Source: Algoriphagus sp.
GTDB lineage: Bacteria > Bacteroidota > Bacteroidia > Cytophagales > Cyclobacteriaceae
Direction of reading: 5' to 3'
DNA length: 64,000 bases
NCBI RefSeq assembly: GCF_024305035.1
Contig: NZ_JAMWZB010000003.1
Coordinates: 124,001-188,000 of the forward strand
Shown here: piece by piece, positions 1 through 7,906 of the stretch
How the letters are laid out: every line of letters starts with the position of its first letter
How positions within the stretch are numbered: the first letter of the stretch is position 1
Notes under the pieces: generated by a model
Told to the model about the DNA's origin: nothing
Database searches by the model: none
Seen by the model: only the letters and a program-made list of their open reading frames with translations
Made by a program: the position numbers and the translations under genes

Positions 1-158
1 CGTTCGTTTTGGCACAAAAACCCACTTTGAACGCATTTGAGGCGGTTTTTTCAAAATCGAACAGCACTTGTTTTTGCTAGGTTTGATTCTTCATTTGGGG
101 ACTTAGCTCGGGATTAAAATATTCTTTTGTTATTTTCAGTTTCAAAGGAAGAATTGCC

Positions 159-995
159 ATGAATCATTTAGAAACAAACTATGTAAGTCCCGATGGAGTT
201 GAACTATTCCTTCAAGCCTGGATACCTGAAAAACCCAAGGCATCTTTGCTATTGATTCACGGTTTAGGCGAGCATAGTGGACGATATGAAAAGTTGGTCT
301 CAGGACTATCAGATCTTGGGTTGGCGGTTTTCACCTTTGATGGCCGAGGACATGGCAAGTCCGACTTACCAACTCCTAGCGCCTATTTCACCTCTTATGA
401 GTTGTACTTAAGTGACATTCATGCGCTTTTCGGAAAAGTAAAATCGTATGTTCCCGATGTGCCTGCTTTTATTTTTGGTCACAGTATGGGAGGAGGTATG
501 GCTGCTGCCTATGCGCTTAAATTCCGTCCACAAACAAATGGGCTGATTCTTTCTGCACCGGCAATTCAAGAGGCAGAGGGTACTTCGGCGCTGTTGATGC
601 TGCTTTCAGGGATTTTAAACCGGATTTCACCTCGACTCAAAGCCTTGGCATTGGATACCCTGGGTGTCTCTAGAATTCCCCAAGAGGTGGAGAAATATAA
701 AAATGATCCCTTGGTCTATCAGGATAAGATTCCAGTGAGAACCGGCTATGAGCTGCTACAGATGATGCGTTACATTCAATCCAATGCCCGAAAAGTTGAT
801 TTTCCTTTTTTGATTATGCACGGGACTGCTGATCGACTGACTAATCCGAAAGGGTCCCAGTTGCTTTTTGATCAATCTGATTCTCAAGATAAAACGATTC
901 GATTGTTTGAGGGGGCTTATCATGAGTTGCTCAATGATTTGGATCGAAATGAGGTTTTGGATTTGATTCTGAACTGGTTGAAGGTTCGGGTGTAA
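159..995 (+). CDS. Alpha/beta hydrolase, monoacylglycerol lipase-like
   Basis: A 278-residue serine hydrolase of the lysophospholipase/monoacylglycerol lipase type (Hydrolase_4). The oxyanion segment IHGLGEHSGRY lies at about residues 33-43, the nucleophile elbow GHSMGG at 107-112 (Ser109), the acid in HGTADRLTNP near residue 228 and the catalytic His in the late AYHELLND motif. There is no signal peptide, so it is probably cytosolic and cleaves glycerol or phospholipid esters. The ATG follows an A/G-rich leader. It stands alone, with more than 200 bp before the next gene. The fold is certain; the exact substrate is an inference. Confidence 0.85.
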   Translation: MNHLETNYVSPDGVELFLQAWIPEKPKASLLLIHGLGEHSGRYEKLVSGLSDLGLAVFTFDGRGHGKSDLPTPSAYFTSYELYLSDIHALFGKVKSYVPDVPAFIFGHSMGGGMAAAYALKFRPQTNGLILSAPAIQEAEGTSALLMLLSGILNRISPRLKALALDTLGVSRIPQEVEKYKNDPLVYQDKIPVRTGYELLQMMRYIQSNARKVDFPFLIMHGTADRLTNPKGSQLLFDQSDSQDKTIRLFEGAYHELLNDLDRNEVLDLILNWLKVRV

Positions 996-1213
996 AAAGC
1001 TGCTAAGGATTTCTCTTTAGGTACCGGCAAAGTGTCTTTTCTACTTTTTTTAAGGCTTGCTTTCAATGTTCATAAATGGATTTTTCTGCAACTCAATCCA
1101 AGTGGACTCTTTTGTTCGTAATTCCTTATCAATCGACCTGCTTGGTAGATGCATGCACACTTAATTTTTGATGAACGTCAGAAGCAAAATCTTGTAACCT
1201 AAACACCAAAAAA

Positions 1214-1909
1214 ATGAAAAATGAATTGATCAAATCACCGGGACTGGTGAAAAATGCAAATCGGCGCCAATTTCTTAAAAGGGGCACACTCTCAGTAGCA
1301 GCAGCTGGGCTATTATTGGTTGGCTGTAATGATGAAGATGATCCTATCCCGATGAATCCAGGGGTGAATTTGGGTTCGGGAGATATCGGGATTTTGAACT
1401 ATGCCTATGCCTTAGAGCAGTTGGAGGCGGCATTTTACGCCGCAGTTTTGGAAGGCGGATATTTTGCCAATGCCAGTGCAGAAGAGAAGACCATTATGGG
1501 TGACTTGGAAAAACACGAACGTGCCCATCGGGAATTTTTCAAGGCAGCTTTAGGGAGTAACGCAATCGAAAGTTTGGAGGTGAATTTTTCTTCCATCGAC
1601 TTCAATAGTCGAAATTCAGTTTTAGCCACGGCACGAACATTTGAAGATTTGGGTGTGGCCGCTTACAATGGTGCAGGCCAGTTTCTGGAAAGTCCTGATT
1701 TCCTATTGATCGCTGGAAAGATCGTTTCTGTGGAGGCGCGTCATGCAGCAGCTATTCGAGATCTGATCAATCCGGGGTCGGCGGATTTTGCCGGCGATGA
1801 TTTGATTGATAGCAATGGATTGGAACGCACTCTTTCTTTCTCCGAAGTGTTGACCGCGGCGAGTTCCTTTGTGACGACACCGATCGATTTTAGCCAGTTG
1901 CCAAGTTAA
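1214..1909 (+). CDS. Tat-exported ferritin-like lipoprotein
   Basis: 231 residues. The N terminus has a twin-arginine motif (RRQFLKRG, residues 18-25), a hydrophobic stretch and then a lipobox-like LLLVGC with Cys38, so a Tat-exported lipoprotein is likely. The rest fits a ferritin-like four-helix bundle: helices carrying E-x-x-x-x-x-x-Y and EKHERAHREFF, then EARHAAAIRDL, supply the Glu/His residues expected for a di-iron site. The next gene, 24 bp downstream, is a paralogue with the same motif order, so the two are probably co-transcribed and may work together. The physiological role (iron handling, redox or stress) is unknown. Confidence 0.75.
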   Translation: MKNELIKSPGLVKNANRRQFLKRGTLSVAAAGLLLVGCNDEDDPIPMNPGVNLGSGDIGILNYAYALEQLEAAFYAAVLEGGYFANASAEEKTIMGDLEKHERAHREFFKAALGSNAIESLEVNFSSIDFNSRNSVLATARTFEDLGVAAYNGAGQFLESPDFLLIAGKIVSVEARHAAAIRDLINPGSADFAGDDLIDSNGLERTLSFSEVLTAASSFVTTPIDFSQLPS

Positions 1910-1933
1910 TTTTCACCGAAACAAAACACAGTT

Positions 1934-2752
1934 ATGAACTTAATTAAATTATTAGATAAAATGTGTCCGGATACTCAAAATTCGGAACAAAAAGATATGT
2001 TTTTCACCAGAAGAGAGGCATTTAGACAGTTTGGTGATTTTGGAAAGAAAGTCGCACTCGCTGCGGTACCCTTGTCCATTCTATCTGCGATTCCTCGGGT
2101 AGCTAAAGCGGATACAGAAAGCTTGATTGGGGTATTGAATTATGCGTTGACTTTGGAGCATTTGGAATATCGATACTATCAATTGGGATTGGATTCAGGA
2201 GTGATCGAAGGGGGAGATTTGGCCATTTTTACCAAAATTCGGGATCATGAATTAGCTCATGTACTATTTCTGCAGGAAGTGATTAGTAATGTATTGGGAG
2301 GTGATCCTGTAGCAGAGCCTGAGTTTGATTTTACTGCGGGAGGGAACTTCTCTCCGTTTACTGATTACCCTACATTCTTGGCGCTATCTCAAGCATTTGA
2401 GGATACTGGGGTAAGGGCATATAAAGGGCAGGCGGCTAACGTGATGGAAAGCGATGTGGTGTTGACGGCCGCTTTGTCCATACACTCTGTGGAGGCACGT
2501 CATGCTTCTATGGTAAGGAGATTACGAACCAAAAAAGGACAGGATGATATTAAGGGGTGGATTACCAATGCATCAATTGGTTCGCTTCCGGCAGCTACAC
2601 AAGCCATCTATGCCGGAGAGGATAACCTGACTCATGGTGGCGTGAATGTAGCCAGTCTCACGGGGATCGATTCGGCGGCAGTGGCTGAAGGGTGGGATGA
2701 GCCCTTGAGTATGAATGAGGTTTTGGGAATTGCTTCCTTATTTCTTGCCTAA
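1934..2752 (+). CDS. Tat-exported ferritin-like protein (paralogue)
   Basis: 272 residues. It has RREAFRQFG near residues 26-34, a hydrophobic segment and an AKA-D cleavage-like site near residue 59, consistent with Tat export without a lipid anchor. The mature part repeats the ferritin-like pattern of the upstream gene: IGVLNYALTLEHLEYRYY, RDHELAHVLFL and SVEARHASMVRRL give the Glu/His positions for a two-metal centre. A strong hairpin terminator follows at 2781-2815, so this gene ends the two-gene unit. Export through Tat suggests the cofactor or fold is completed before export, which is an inference. Confidence 0.75.
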   Translation: MNLIKLLDKMCPDTQNSEQKDMFFTRREAFRQFGDFGKKVALAAVPLSILSAIPRVAKADTESLIGVLNYALTLEHLEYRYYQLGLDSGVIEGGDLAIFTKIRDHELAHVLFLQEVISNVLGGDPVAEPEFDFTAGGNFSPFTDYPTFLALSQAFEDTGVRAYKGQAANVMESDVVLTAALSIHSVEARHASMVRRLRTKKGQDDIKGWITNASIGSLPAATQAIYAGEDNLTHGGVNVASLTGIDSAAVAEGWDEPLSMNEVLGIASLFLA

Positions 2753-2780
2753 GACTAGAATAAGTTGAGTTGGAGGTTTG

Positions 2781-2815
2781 GGATGTCATCTTTACTGGAG
2801 GTGGCATCCTTTTTT
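2781..2815 (+). terminator. Rho-independent terminator after the ferritin-like pair
   Basis: GGATGTCATC (2781-2790) pairs with GGTGGCATCC (2800-2809) over ten base pairs, two of them G-U, with a nine-base loop, followed directly by a run of six T. Confidence 0.8.
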
Positions 2816-2906
2816 GTTGATACTCTTGCACAGTTTGTTCCTGTGGATTTGATTTTTTCAAAAATAAGTAGCGGAAAATTTTGGATGCTAAATTTTTAAT
2901 AATATG

Positions 2907-2934
2907 TTAGTGTCATAATACACTATGACACTAA
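2907..2934 (+). promoter_or_regulatory. Palindromic operator of the GntR/ABC operon
   Basis: A perfect 10-bp inverted repeat, TTAGTGTCAT (2907-2916) and ATGACACTAA (2925-2934), with an 8-bp spacer. A second inverted repeat, AGTGT/ACACT (2909-2913, 2920-2924), is nested in it. It lies 10 bp before the ABC gene whose operon ends with a YtrA-type GntR regulator, so autoregulation at this site is likely. The symmetry is seen directly; which protein binds is inferred. Confidence 0.65.
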
Positions 2935-2944
2935 TACATCAACT

Positions 2945-3793
2945 ATGATCCGGATAGAAAATTTACATTTTAGATATCCTAAAAAATCGCCCTTGTTTTC
3001 AGCCTTGAGCTGGGAAATTCCCACAGGGAATATCGTGGGGCTCTTGGGAAAAAATGGGGCCGGCAAGTCCAGTTTTTTGAGAGTGATTTCTGGTCTTCTT
3101 TTCCCTCAAAAGGGAGCTGTTATTGTGGAGGAGTATAGTCCTAAAGAACGTCAGCCGGAATTTTTAAAGGAGGTGTTCTTTGTTCCAGATGAATGCTACT
3201 TGCCAGCCAGTCTGACACCCTTAAATTATGAAAAAATAACAGCTCCTTTTTACCCGCGCTTTGATTCGGACCGATTTAAGAGTTTGTTGGGTTTATTTGA
3301 AGTGGGGGCCAAAATCAAGATAAAGGATTTATCTTTTGGTCAGCAGAAAAAAGTTGTTCTAGCTTTTGCCTTAAGCTCAGGTTGCTCCTTGATTTTATTG
3401 GATGAGCCGACCAATGGCTTGGATATTTCATCCAAAGCTACTTTTAGGAAAGAGTTGGTTTCTGTAATCAGAGAAGATCAGACCGTGGTGATCGGGACTC
3501 ATTTGGTCAAGGACCTGGAGAATATCCTGGATCGGGTGGTGATATTGGATCAAGGTAGAATCAAGCTGGATGCGAATCTTTCAGACCTGGCTGATGGCTA
3601 TTATTTCGGGATAGCGCCACAAGCTCCCCGTGAAGCTATTTTTGTGCAATCTACTACTTTGGGTGTACAATACATTGAGCCAAGAGAGTCGCAATCCCAT
3701 TCTTCGGTTAATCTAGAATTGCTTTTTCAAGCGGTCATCAAGGGAAGCGATTTCCCCCTTCTTTCTTCATACTCTAATTCTTTTTCCCTATGA
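2945..3793 (+). CDS. ABC transporter ATP-binding protein
   Basis: 282 residues with Walker A GLLGKNGAGKSS (about 33-44), a signature written LSFGQQKKV near residue 130 and Walker B LILLDEPTNGLD near residue 150, followed by the H-loop GTHLV. The C terminus beyond the ATPase core is unconserved. It is the first gene of a four-gene unit and overlaps the membrane gene by 4 bp. With that partner it forms a two-component ABC-2-type exporter. Adjacency to a YtrA-class regulator is common for Gram-positive and Bacteroidota transporters that respond to envelope-active compounds; the substrate here is unknown. Confidence 0.85.
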   Translation: MIRIENLHFRYPKKSPLFSALSWEIPTGNIVGLLGKNGAGKSSFLRVISGLLFPQKGAVIVEEYSPKERQPEFLKEVFFVPDECYLPASLTPLNYEKITAPFYPRFDSDRFKSLLGLFEVGAKIKIKDLSFGQQKKVVLAFALSSGCSLILLDEPTNGLDISSKATFRKELVSVIREDQTVVIGTHLVKDLENILDRVVILDQGRIKLDANLSDLADGYYFGIAPQAPREAIFVQSTTLGVQYIEPRESQSHSSVNLELLFQAVIKGSDFPLLSSYSNSFSL

Positions 3794-4635
3794 GCAGTCC
3801 ACTATTTGAGTTGAAATTTTCCCGCATATTCTCCTTGCTGAGGTATGATTGGACGGTATACAAATGGATTTATAGCACGCTGATAGCAACGACAATTGCT
3901 ATTTTGGTGATTTTATATTTGGTGGTTCTTTACGCAAATAGTGGCTACATGACCCTAGAGTCAGGGTTTGTTCAGGGGCTCTTTTTCTCTGGATTCTTTG
4001 TGCTTAGTTTGCTTTGGACGGGAAATAGCTTTTGGCCTTTACGGAATAGTCGCAGAGCAAGATCATATTTACTGCTTCCCGCCTCCAATTTGGAAAAGTA
4101 TCTTTCCGAGTTTGTGATTAAAGTTTTTGGATTGGGGATAGTCTATCCCTTGGTGTTTTGGGTAGCTTCCAATATGGGTTTAGGCTTATTCCGAGCATTG
4201 GGTCCAATGACTTTACCAGGGATTCAACTGAACTATATAGGCTTTTTATCCTTCACGGAATTTTGGGTCATCAGGGATCTTGGTAGCCAATTGAATACCG
4301 TCAAAGTAATCGTAATTGGGCTACTTGCCATGATTCCTTCTTTAATGTGGGTGGGGAGTCTGATTTTTGGAAAATATAATTTACTGGGGATGCCTTTGGT
4401 TTTGTTTATTTCCTATTTGATTTTAACGGGTACATCCCTTGGACTTTCCTGGATGATGAATCCTGGCACTTTGATCAGAAATGGTCAGTCGACAGTAGAA
4501 ATGCTGAAATTTGATCAACCGGAGATTTTTGCAGAAACTCCGCTATTTCTTTTGATGTGCGCCATTTGGATTTGGATGGCGGTTATTCTGTCCTATATCG
4601 TGGGCTATGTGAAACTGACCGAAAAGCAGGTATAA
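3790..4635 (+). CDS. ABC-2-like permease subunit
   Basis: 281 residues with about six hydrophobic segments: around 30-50, 63-80, 110-130, 170-190, 200-220 and 257-275. The pattern matches the permease partner of the preceding ATPase, whose end it overlaps by 4 bp (ATGA), indicating translational coupling. No enzymatic motif is visible. Only context and membrane topology support the call. The next gene starts one base after its stop codon, so the regulator is made from the same message. Confidence 0.75.
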   Translation: MSSPLFELKFSRIFSLLRYDWTVYKWIYSTLIATTIAILVILYLVVLYANSGYMTLESGFVQGLFFSGFFVLSLLWTGNSFWPLRNSRRARSYLLLPASNLEKYLSEFVIKVFGLGIVYPLVFWVASNMGLGLFRALGPMTLPGIQLNYIGFLSFTEFWVIRDLGSQLNTVKVIVIGLLAMIPSLMWVGSLIFGKYNLLGMPLVLFISYLILTGTSLGLSWMMNPGTLIRNGQSTVEMLKFDQPEIFAETPLFLLMCAIWIWMAVILSYIVGYVKLTEKQV

Positions 4636-4636
4636 A

Positions 4637-5023
4637 ATGAATTTTAGCGAACATAAAAATATCTTCCTGCAGATTCGGGATTGGATGGTCGATCAGATCC
4701 TTACCGGTAAACTATTGCCCGGAGATAAAATCCCTTCCGTGCGTGAACTTGCCGCTGATATCGAAGTCAATCGCAATACGGTCATGCGTAGCTATGCGCT
4801 AATGGAGGAGGAGGGGATTCTGGAAAACAAGCGGGGGATCGGCTTTTTCGTGTCTTTAGATGCCAAGTCAACACTTTTGAATATTCAACGCAAAGAATTC
4901 TTTACAGAAACGTTGCCCCCCATCCTTCATCAGATTCAAGTTTTACGCCTCGACTCAACAGATCTTAAATCACTACTAGCAGTTATCCATTTTAATGACA
5001 ATAAACATGAAGAAGAGCAATAA
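4637..5023 (+). CDS. GntR-family regulator, YtrA subfamily
   Basis: 128 residues. The N-terminal winged helix-turn-helix covers about residues 1-75 and includes the classic GntR string LPGDKIPSVRELAADIEVNRN. The C-terminal part is only about 50 residues, too short for a FadR or HutC effector domain, which places it in the YtrA subfamily. These usually repress the ABC operon in which they are encoded. A perfect 10-bp inverted repeat (2907-2934) sits before the first gene and is the obvious operator. The last 17 bp overlap the next gene. Confidence 0.85.
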   Translation: MNFSEHKNIFLQIRDWMVDQILTGKLLPGDKIPSVRELAADIEVNRNTVMRSYALMEEEGILENKRGIGFFVSLDAKSTLLNIQRKEFFTETLPPILHQIQVLRLDSTDLKSLLAVIHFNDNKHEEEQ

Positions 5024-5630
5024 ATTGATTTTTGGTTACCTCGGTTTTTTGTGGGTTTCCTTGGCACTTACCCTAGTGGTGTCCTTCACTTTAACTCCTC
5101 AATTTTCCTTTGTAGACGAGGTTCGATCGAAAAAATTTCAATTATCAGAAGAGTTTTCGGCGGTGAAAATTCAAAACACGAGTTACCTGAAAATTGAACT
5201 ATCAGATTCTACGTATCTGGAATACATCTCCATCCATGGAGGTGATGTAAAACCACCAAAAACAGATCCTATCAAAAACTATCGAGTCAGCAATGACACC
5301 TTGTATATCGATCAGCTGCAGCAGGGCGAAAATGGAAGTTTTGCACTGCATGTTAAAAATCTGAGTCAGATTCTGGTCTCTGATAAAAGTAGGGTTTATC
5401 TAACTGATCTGACCTTGGACTCATTGTCTTTTGAAAGCCCTGATCATGAACTGCGCCTAGCCAGTCTAGATAGCGGGACGATAGACTATCGCTCCGGCCA
5501 ACTTTTTCTCAAAGGCAGTATTGGGGAGTTGACCGGAAGACTCAAAGATCAGGCATGGCTGAATATTCCCAGTAAAATCGGAAAGCTTGACATTGACAAA
5601 AGTGAAAGCGCTTCAATTTGGGTGGATTGA
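5007..5630 (+). CDS. Membrane-anchored beta-rich protein (GIN/DUF2807-like)
   Basis: About 207 residues from the ATG at 5007; an alternative ATG at 4995 is possible. One membrane segment lies near residues 8-30 and the rest is predicted outside the cytoplasm. The later half consists of short alternating strands (SRVYLTDLTLDSLSFES, QLFLKGSIGELTG) resembling the beta-helical DUF2807 'putative auto-transporter adhesin head GIN' family, although I cannot confirm membership. It overlaps the GntR gene by 17 bp and is presumably the last gene of that operon, so its expression should follow the same operator. Function is unknown. Confidence 0.6.
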   Translation: MKKSNKLIFGYLGFLWVSLALTLVVSFTLTPQFSFVDEVRSKKFQLSEEFSAVKIQNTSYLKIELSDSTYLEYISIHGGDVKPPKTDPIKNYRVSNDTLYIDQLQQGENGSFALHVKNLSQILVSDKSRVYLTDLTLDSLSFESPDHELRLASLDSGTIDYRSGQLFLKGSIGELTGRLKDQAWLNIPSKIGKLDIDKSESASIWVD

Positions 5631-5701
5631 TGGATTGTGTTCGGATGGGTGGAAGAGGTGGGAGTAGGGTTTTGTTCCATATCTTTAGACTTCCGACTTG
5701 C

Positions 5702-6892
5702 TTACACCTCCATCCCATTAAAGGGGTTAAATCGTCTTCTTCCTACGCCCATGGCCACGGCTCGGCAGACGGTTTTGTCACCATATTTGACATTAAGTCG
5801 GTCTAGCGCTTGGTAAAGGTTGATTTGCTCTTGGCTGTCTTCGAAAAGTTTGATCTGGTAGTTGCCATAGACCAGGCTACTAAAGCGCACGCCGATCAGA
5901 CGGATGAGCATACGTCGGCTGTAGAGCTTGCGAAAGAGTTCCTTCACCACGGGCAGGATCGTATGATCCGCAGAAGTGTAGGGGATGCGCTGCTGCATGG
6001 TATGTGTCTCAAAGTCCGAATAACGAATCTTCACACTCACACAGGCGGTGAGTTGGCCTTTCTGACGAAGCTTGGAGGCGAGTTGCTCGGTCATCGCCAC
6101 CAGCGTGGCTTCCAGCATTTTCACGTCAATGGTATCTTCTTCGAAGGTATTTTCGGAGGATACCGATTTGGCCTCAGAGTAGGGGATCACTGGATTTCGG
6201 TCAATGCCGTTGGCTTTCTCCCAAATCATCTTTCCGTTTTTTCCAAAGGTCGCTTCCAAGAGTTGGGAAGGCATCTGCTGGAGTGTGTGGACTTTTTTGA
6301 CGCCCATGTTGTAAAGGGTTTGGGAAGTTTTTTCTCCGATCATAGGGATTTTTCGTACCGAGAGTGGAGCCAGAAATGGTTTTTCTTGTCCCTTGGGTAC
6401 TTGTTTTTCGTTGTTAGGCTTGGCCTCTCCGGTAGCCACTTTGGAGACGGTTTTGTTTTCGGACAACCCCATGGAGATATTCAGTCCACTCTCTTTGATA
6501 ATTCGCTGTCGGAGTTCATGGGCAAGCTTGAAGCAACCGAAAAAGCGGTCCATACCCGTCAGATCCATGTAGAATTCGTCGATGGAGGATTTCTCGAAAA
6601 GGGGGACGGATTCTTTGATGATCTCGGTGACCTCATGTGATTTTTGGCTGTATTTTTCAAAATCTCCTTTGACGATGATTGCCTCAGGACAAAGCTGCCT
6701 TGCCGTTCGCATCGGCATGGCCGAGTGTACGCCGAATTTTCGCGCCTCGTAACTGCAGGAAGCTACCACACCCCGGTCACTCGAACCTCCGATCAGGATG
6801 GGTTTCCCATCGAGCCGGCTGTCAAAAAGCCGCTCCACCGACACAAAAAACGTATCCAAATCCATATGCGCAATACTCCGCTTCCCTTCCAT
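5702..6892 (-). CDS. Y-family DNA polymerase (DinB/UmuC-like)
   Basis: 396 residues. Catalytic acidic residues are visible as MDLDTFF (Asp11, Asp13) and SSIDEFYMD (Asp105, Glu106); a helix-hairpin-helix follows near residue 180 (IPMIGEKTSQTL) and a little-finger domain from about residue 240. It performs translesion synthesis in the cytosol. It diverges from more canonical DinB (SIDEAFLD) and from the second Pol IV in this window (25867-26967). The divergent neighbour encodes a LexA/UmuD-like repressor, which suggests DNA-damage control. A compound palindrome at 6904-6933 lies directly before its start codon. Confidence 0.85.
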   Translation of the reverse strand: MEGKRSIAHMDLDTFFVSVERLFDSRLDGKPILIGGSSDRGVVASCSYEARKFGVHSAMPMRTARQLCPEAIIVKGDFEKYSQKSHEVTEIIKESVPLFEKSSIDEFYMDLTGMDRFFGCFKLAHELRQRIIKESGLNISMGLSENKTVSKVATGEAKPNNEKQVPKGQEKPFLAPLSVRKIPMIGEKTSQTLYNMGVKKVHTLQQMPSQLLEATFGKNGKMIWEKANGIDRNPVIPYSEAKSVSSENTFEEDTIDVKMLEATLVAMTEQLASKLRQKGQLTACVSVKIRYSDFETHTMQQRIPYTSADHTILPVVKELFRKLYSRRMLIRLIGVRFSSLVYGNYQIKLFEDSQEQINLYQALDRLNVKYGDKTVCRAVAMGVGRRRFNPFNGMEV

Positions 6893-6903
6893 TGCTTTTT
6901 GTT

Positions 6904-6933
6904 AATTATTTTGACATTTTAATGTTTATAATT
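6904..6933. promoter_or_regulatory. Compound palindrome before the polymerase gene
   Basis: The 12-bp palindrome ACATTTTAATGT (6914-6925) is flanked by AATTAT (6904-6909) and ATAATT (6928-6933), also inverted. It begins 12 bp upstream of the polymerase start codon, a suitable position for an operator of the divergent S24-type repressor. The symmetry is seen; the function is inferred. Confidence 0.4.
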
Positions 6934-7031
6934 TAATCAAAAAGATTAGATTTGGAGAAGGATTATTGATGGAAGTGGCGCAAGTTGTCATGATAAAAAA
7001 GATAGGATTTCGTTAAGATGCCCTTCACCTC

Positions 7032-7062
7032 GCTCAGGCGATAGGTTATCTGCTCGCCGAGC
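7032..7062 (+). promoter_or_regulatory. GC-rich hairpin in the leader of the S24 repressor gene
   Basis: GCTC-a-GGCGA (7032-7041) pairs with TCGCCGAGC (7054-7062): nine base pairs with one bulged A and a 12-base loop. It is much more GC-rich than the flanking leader and sits 45 bp before the repressor start. A weaker dyad, CACTCAAAAGTG (7089-7100), lies just before the ATG. Either could be an operator; neither is followed by a clear T tract. Confidence 0.35.
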
Positions 7063-7107
7063 TGTCTAAAAAAAATATTAAAGCCATTCACTCAAAAGTG
7101 TTACAAA

Positions 7108-7809
7108 ATGATGTGTCTCAATTTGAATATTAAATTCCTCCGAAAACGGAAAAATCTCACCCAAGAATCCCTCGCCCAAGCATTGGGTATCTCCCGATCC
7201 AAGCTCGCGGGATATGAGTCAAACATTAATCCTCCGATCGAGACTTTGGTTAAGCTCTCCGATTACCTTGGGATATCACTTGACATTTTGCTCAAAGAAG
7301 AGCTCAGCAGCTACTCAGAATACAAGCTCCGCGAACTGCTTGAAACGGATCAGTTTTTAAGAGGGCGGAAACTTCGAATTTTGTCCACTACGGTTGATGA
7401 GCAGGGACGCGAACTCATCGAAGTGGTTTCCCAGCGGGCGAAAGCGAGTTACTTGGCAGGATTTTCCGATCCGGAGTTTATCTCAGAACTGCCTCGTTTT
7501 TCATTGCCTTTTCTCCCCATGGATAAAAAGCATCGGGTCTTCCAGGTAGACGGAGACTCTATGCTGCCGATTCCCGATGGTGCTTGGATCATTTGCGAAT
7601 ATGTGGATGACTGGATGGCGATCAAAGACGGGGAGCGCTACGTGATCGTCACCGAGCAGGATGGAGTCACCTTCAAAATCGCGTATAATCGCATTAAGGA
7701 TCAGGAAAAATTATTGCTCTGCTCCTCCAACCCGATTTATCCCCCCTTCGAAGTAGCGATTGAGCAGCTGAGAGAAGTGTGGCGGTATCGCTTGGCGATG
7801 AGTGAATGA
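7108..7809 (+). CDS. XRE-family LexA/UmuD-like self-cleaving repressor
   Basis: 233 residues. The N-terminal XRE helix-turn-helix covers residues 8-62. The C-terminal S24 peptidase has a cleavage-type Ala117-Gly118 (YLAGF), nucleophile Ser151 in GDSM and general base Lys190 in VTFK. This arrangement is known from phage CI and LexA-like proteins that cleave themselves on RecA filaments. Two ATG codons are in tandem (7108, 7111) and either may be used. It is divergent from a Y-family polymerase with candidate operators between them, so it probably represses itself and the polymerase until DNA damage. Regulation is inferred. Confidence 0.85.
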   Translation: MMCLNLNIKFLRKRKNLTQESLAQALGISRSKLAGYESNINPPIETLVKLSDYLGISLDILLKEELSSYSEYKLRELLETDQFLRGRKLRILSTTVDEQGRELIEVVSQRAKASYLAGFSDPEFISELPRFSLPFLPMDKKHRVFQVDGDSMLPIPDGAWIICEYVDDWMAIKDGERYVIVTEQDGVTFKIAYNRIKDQEKLLLCSSNPIYPPFEVAIEQLREVWRYRLAMSE

Positions 7810-7870
7810 TTTTACGGAATCGTTTCCATTCAATTCCACTATCGGTTCATGACTTTTGCTTCAGCATGTA

Positions 7871-7878
7871 TATCTTGA
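7871..7878 (+). promoter_or_regulatory. Probable -7 element of the sugar dehydrogenase gene
   Basis: TATCTTGA, one change from the Bacteroidota -7 consensus TAnnTTTG, lies 28 bp before the ATG at 7907. No clear -33 TTTG is seen at the usual spacing. Confidence 0.4.
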
Positions 7879-7906
7879 AGGCTAAATAAACCTAAAACTT
7901 GCTTTC

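Noticed and set aside
1..158. Promoter or gene end before the first hydrolase
   Set aside because: No clear TAnnTTTG element, ORF or hairpin could be supported in the first 158 bases. TTGGCAC at 9-15 lacks the matching -12 GC of a sigma-54 promoter.
5810..6640. 276-codon open frame on the plus strand
   Set aside because: It lies antisense to the Y-family polymerase gene, whose motifs are intact on the minus strand. The peptide shows only low-complexity His/Phe/Gly-rich runs and no family motif.
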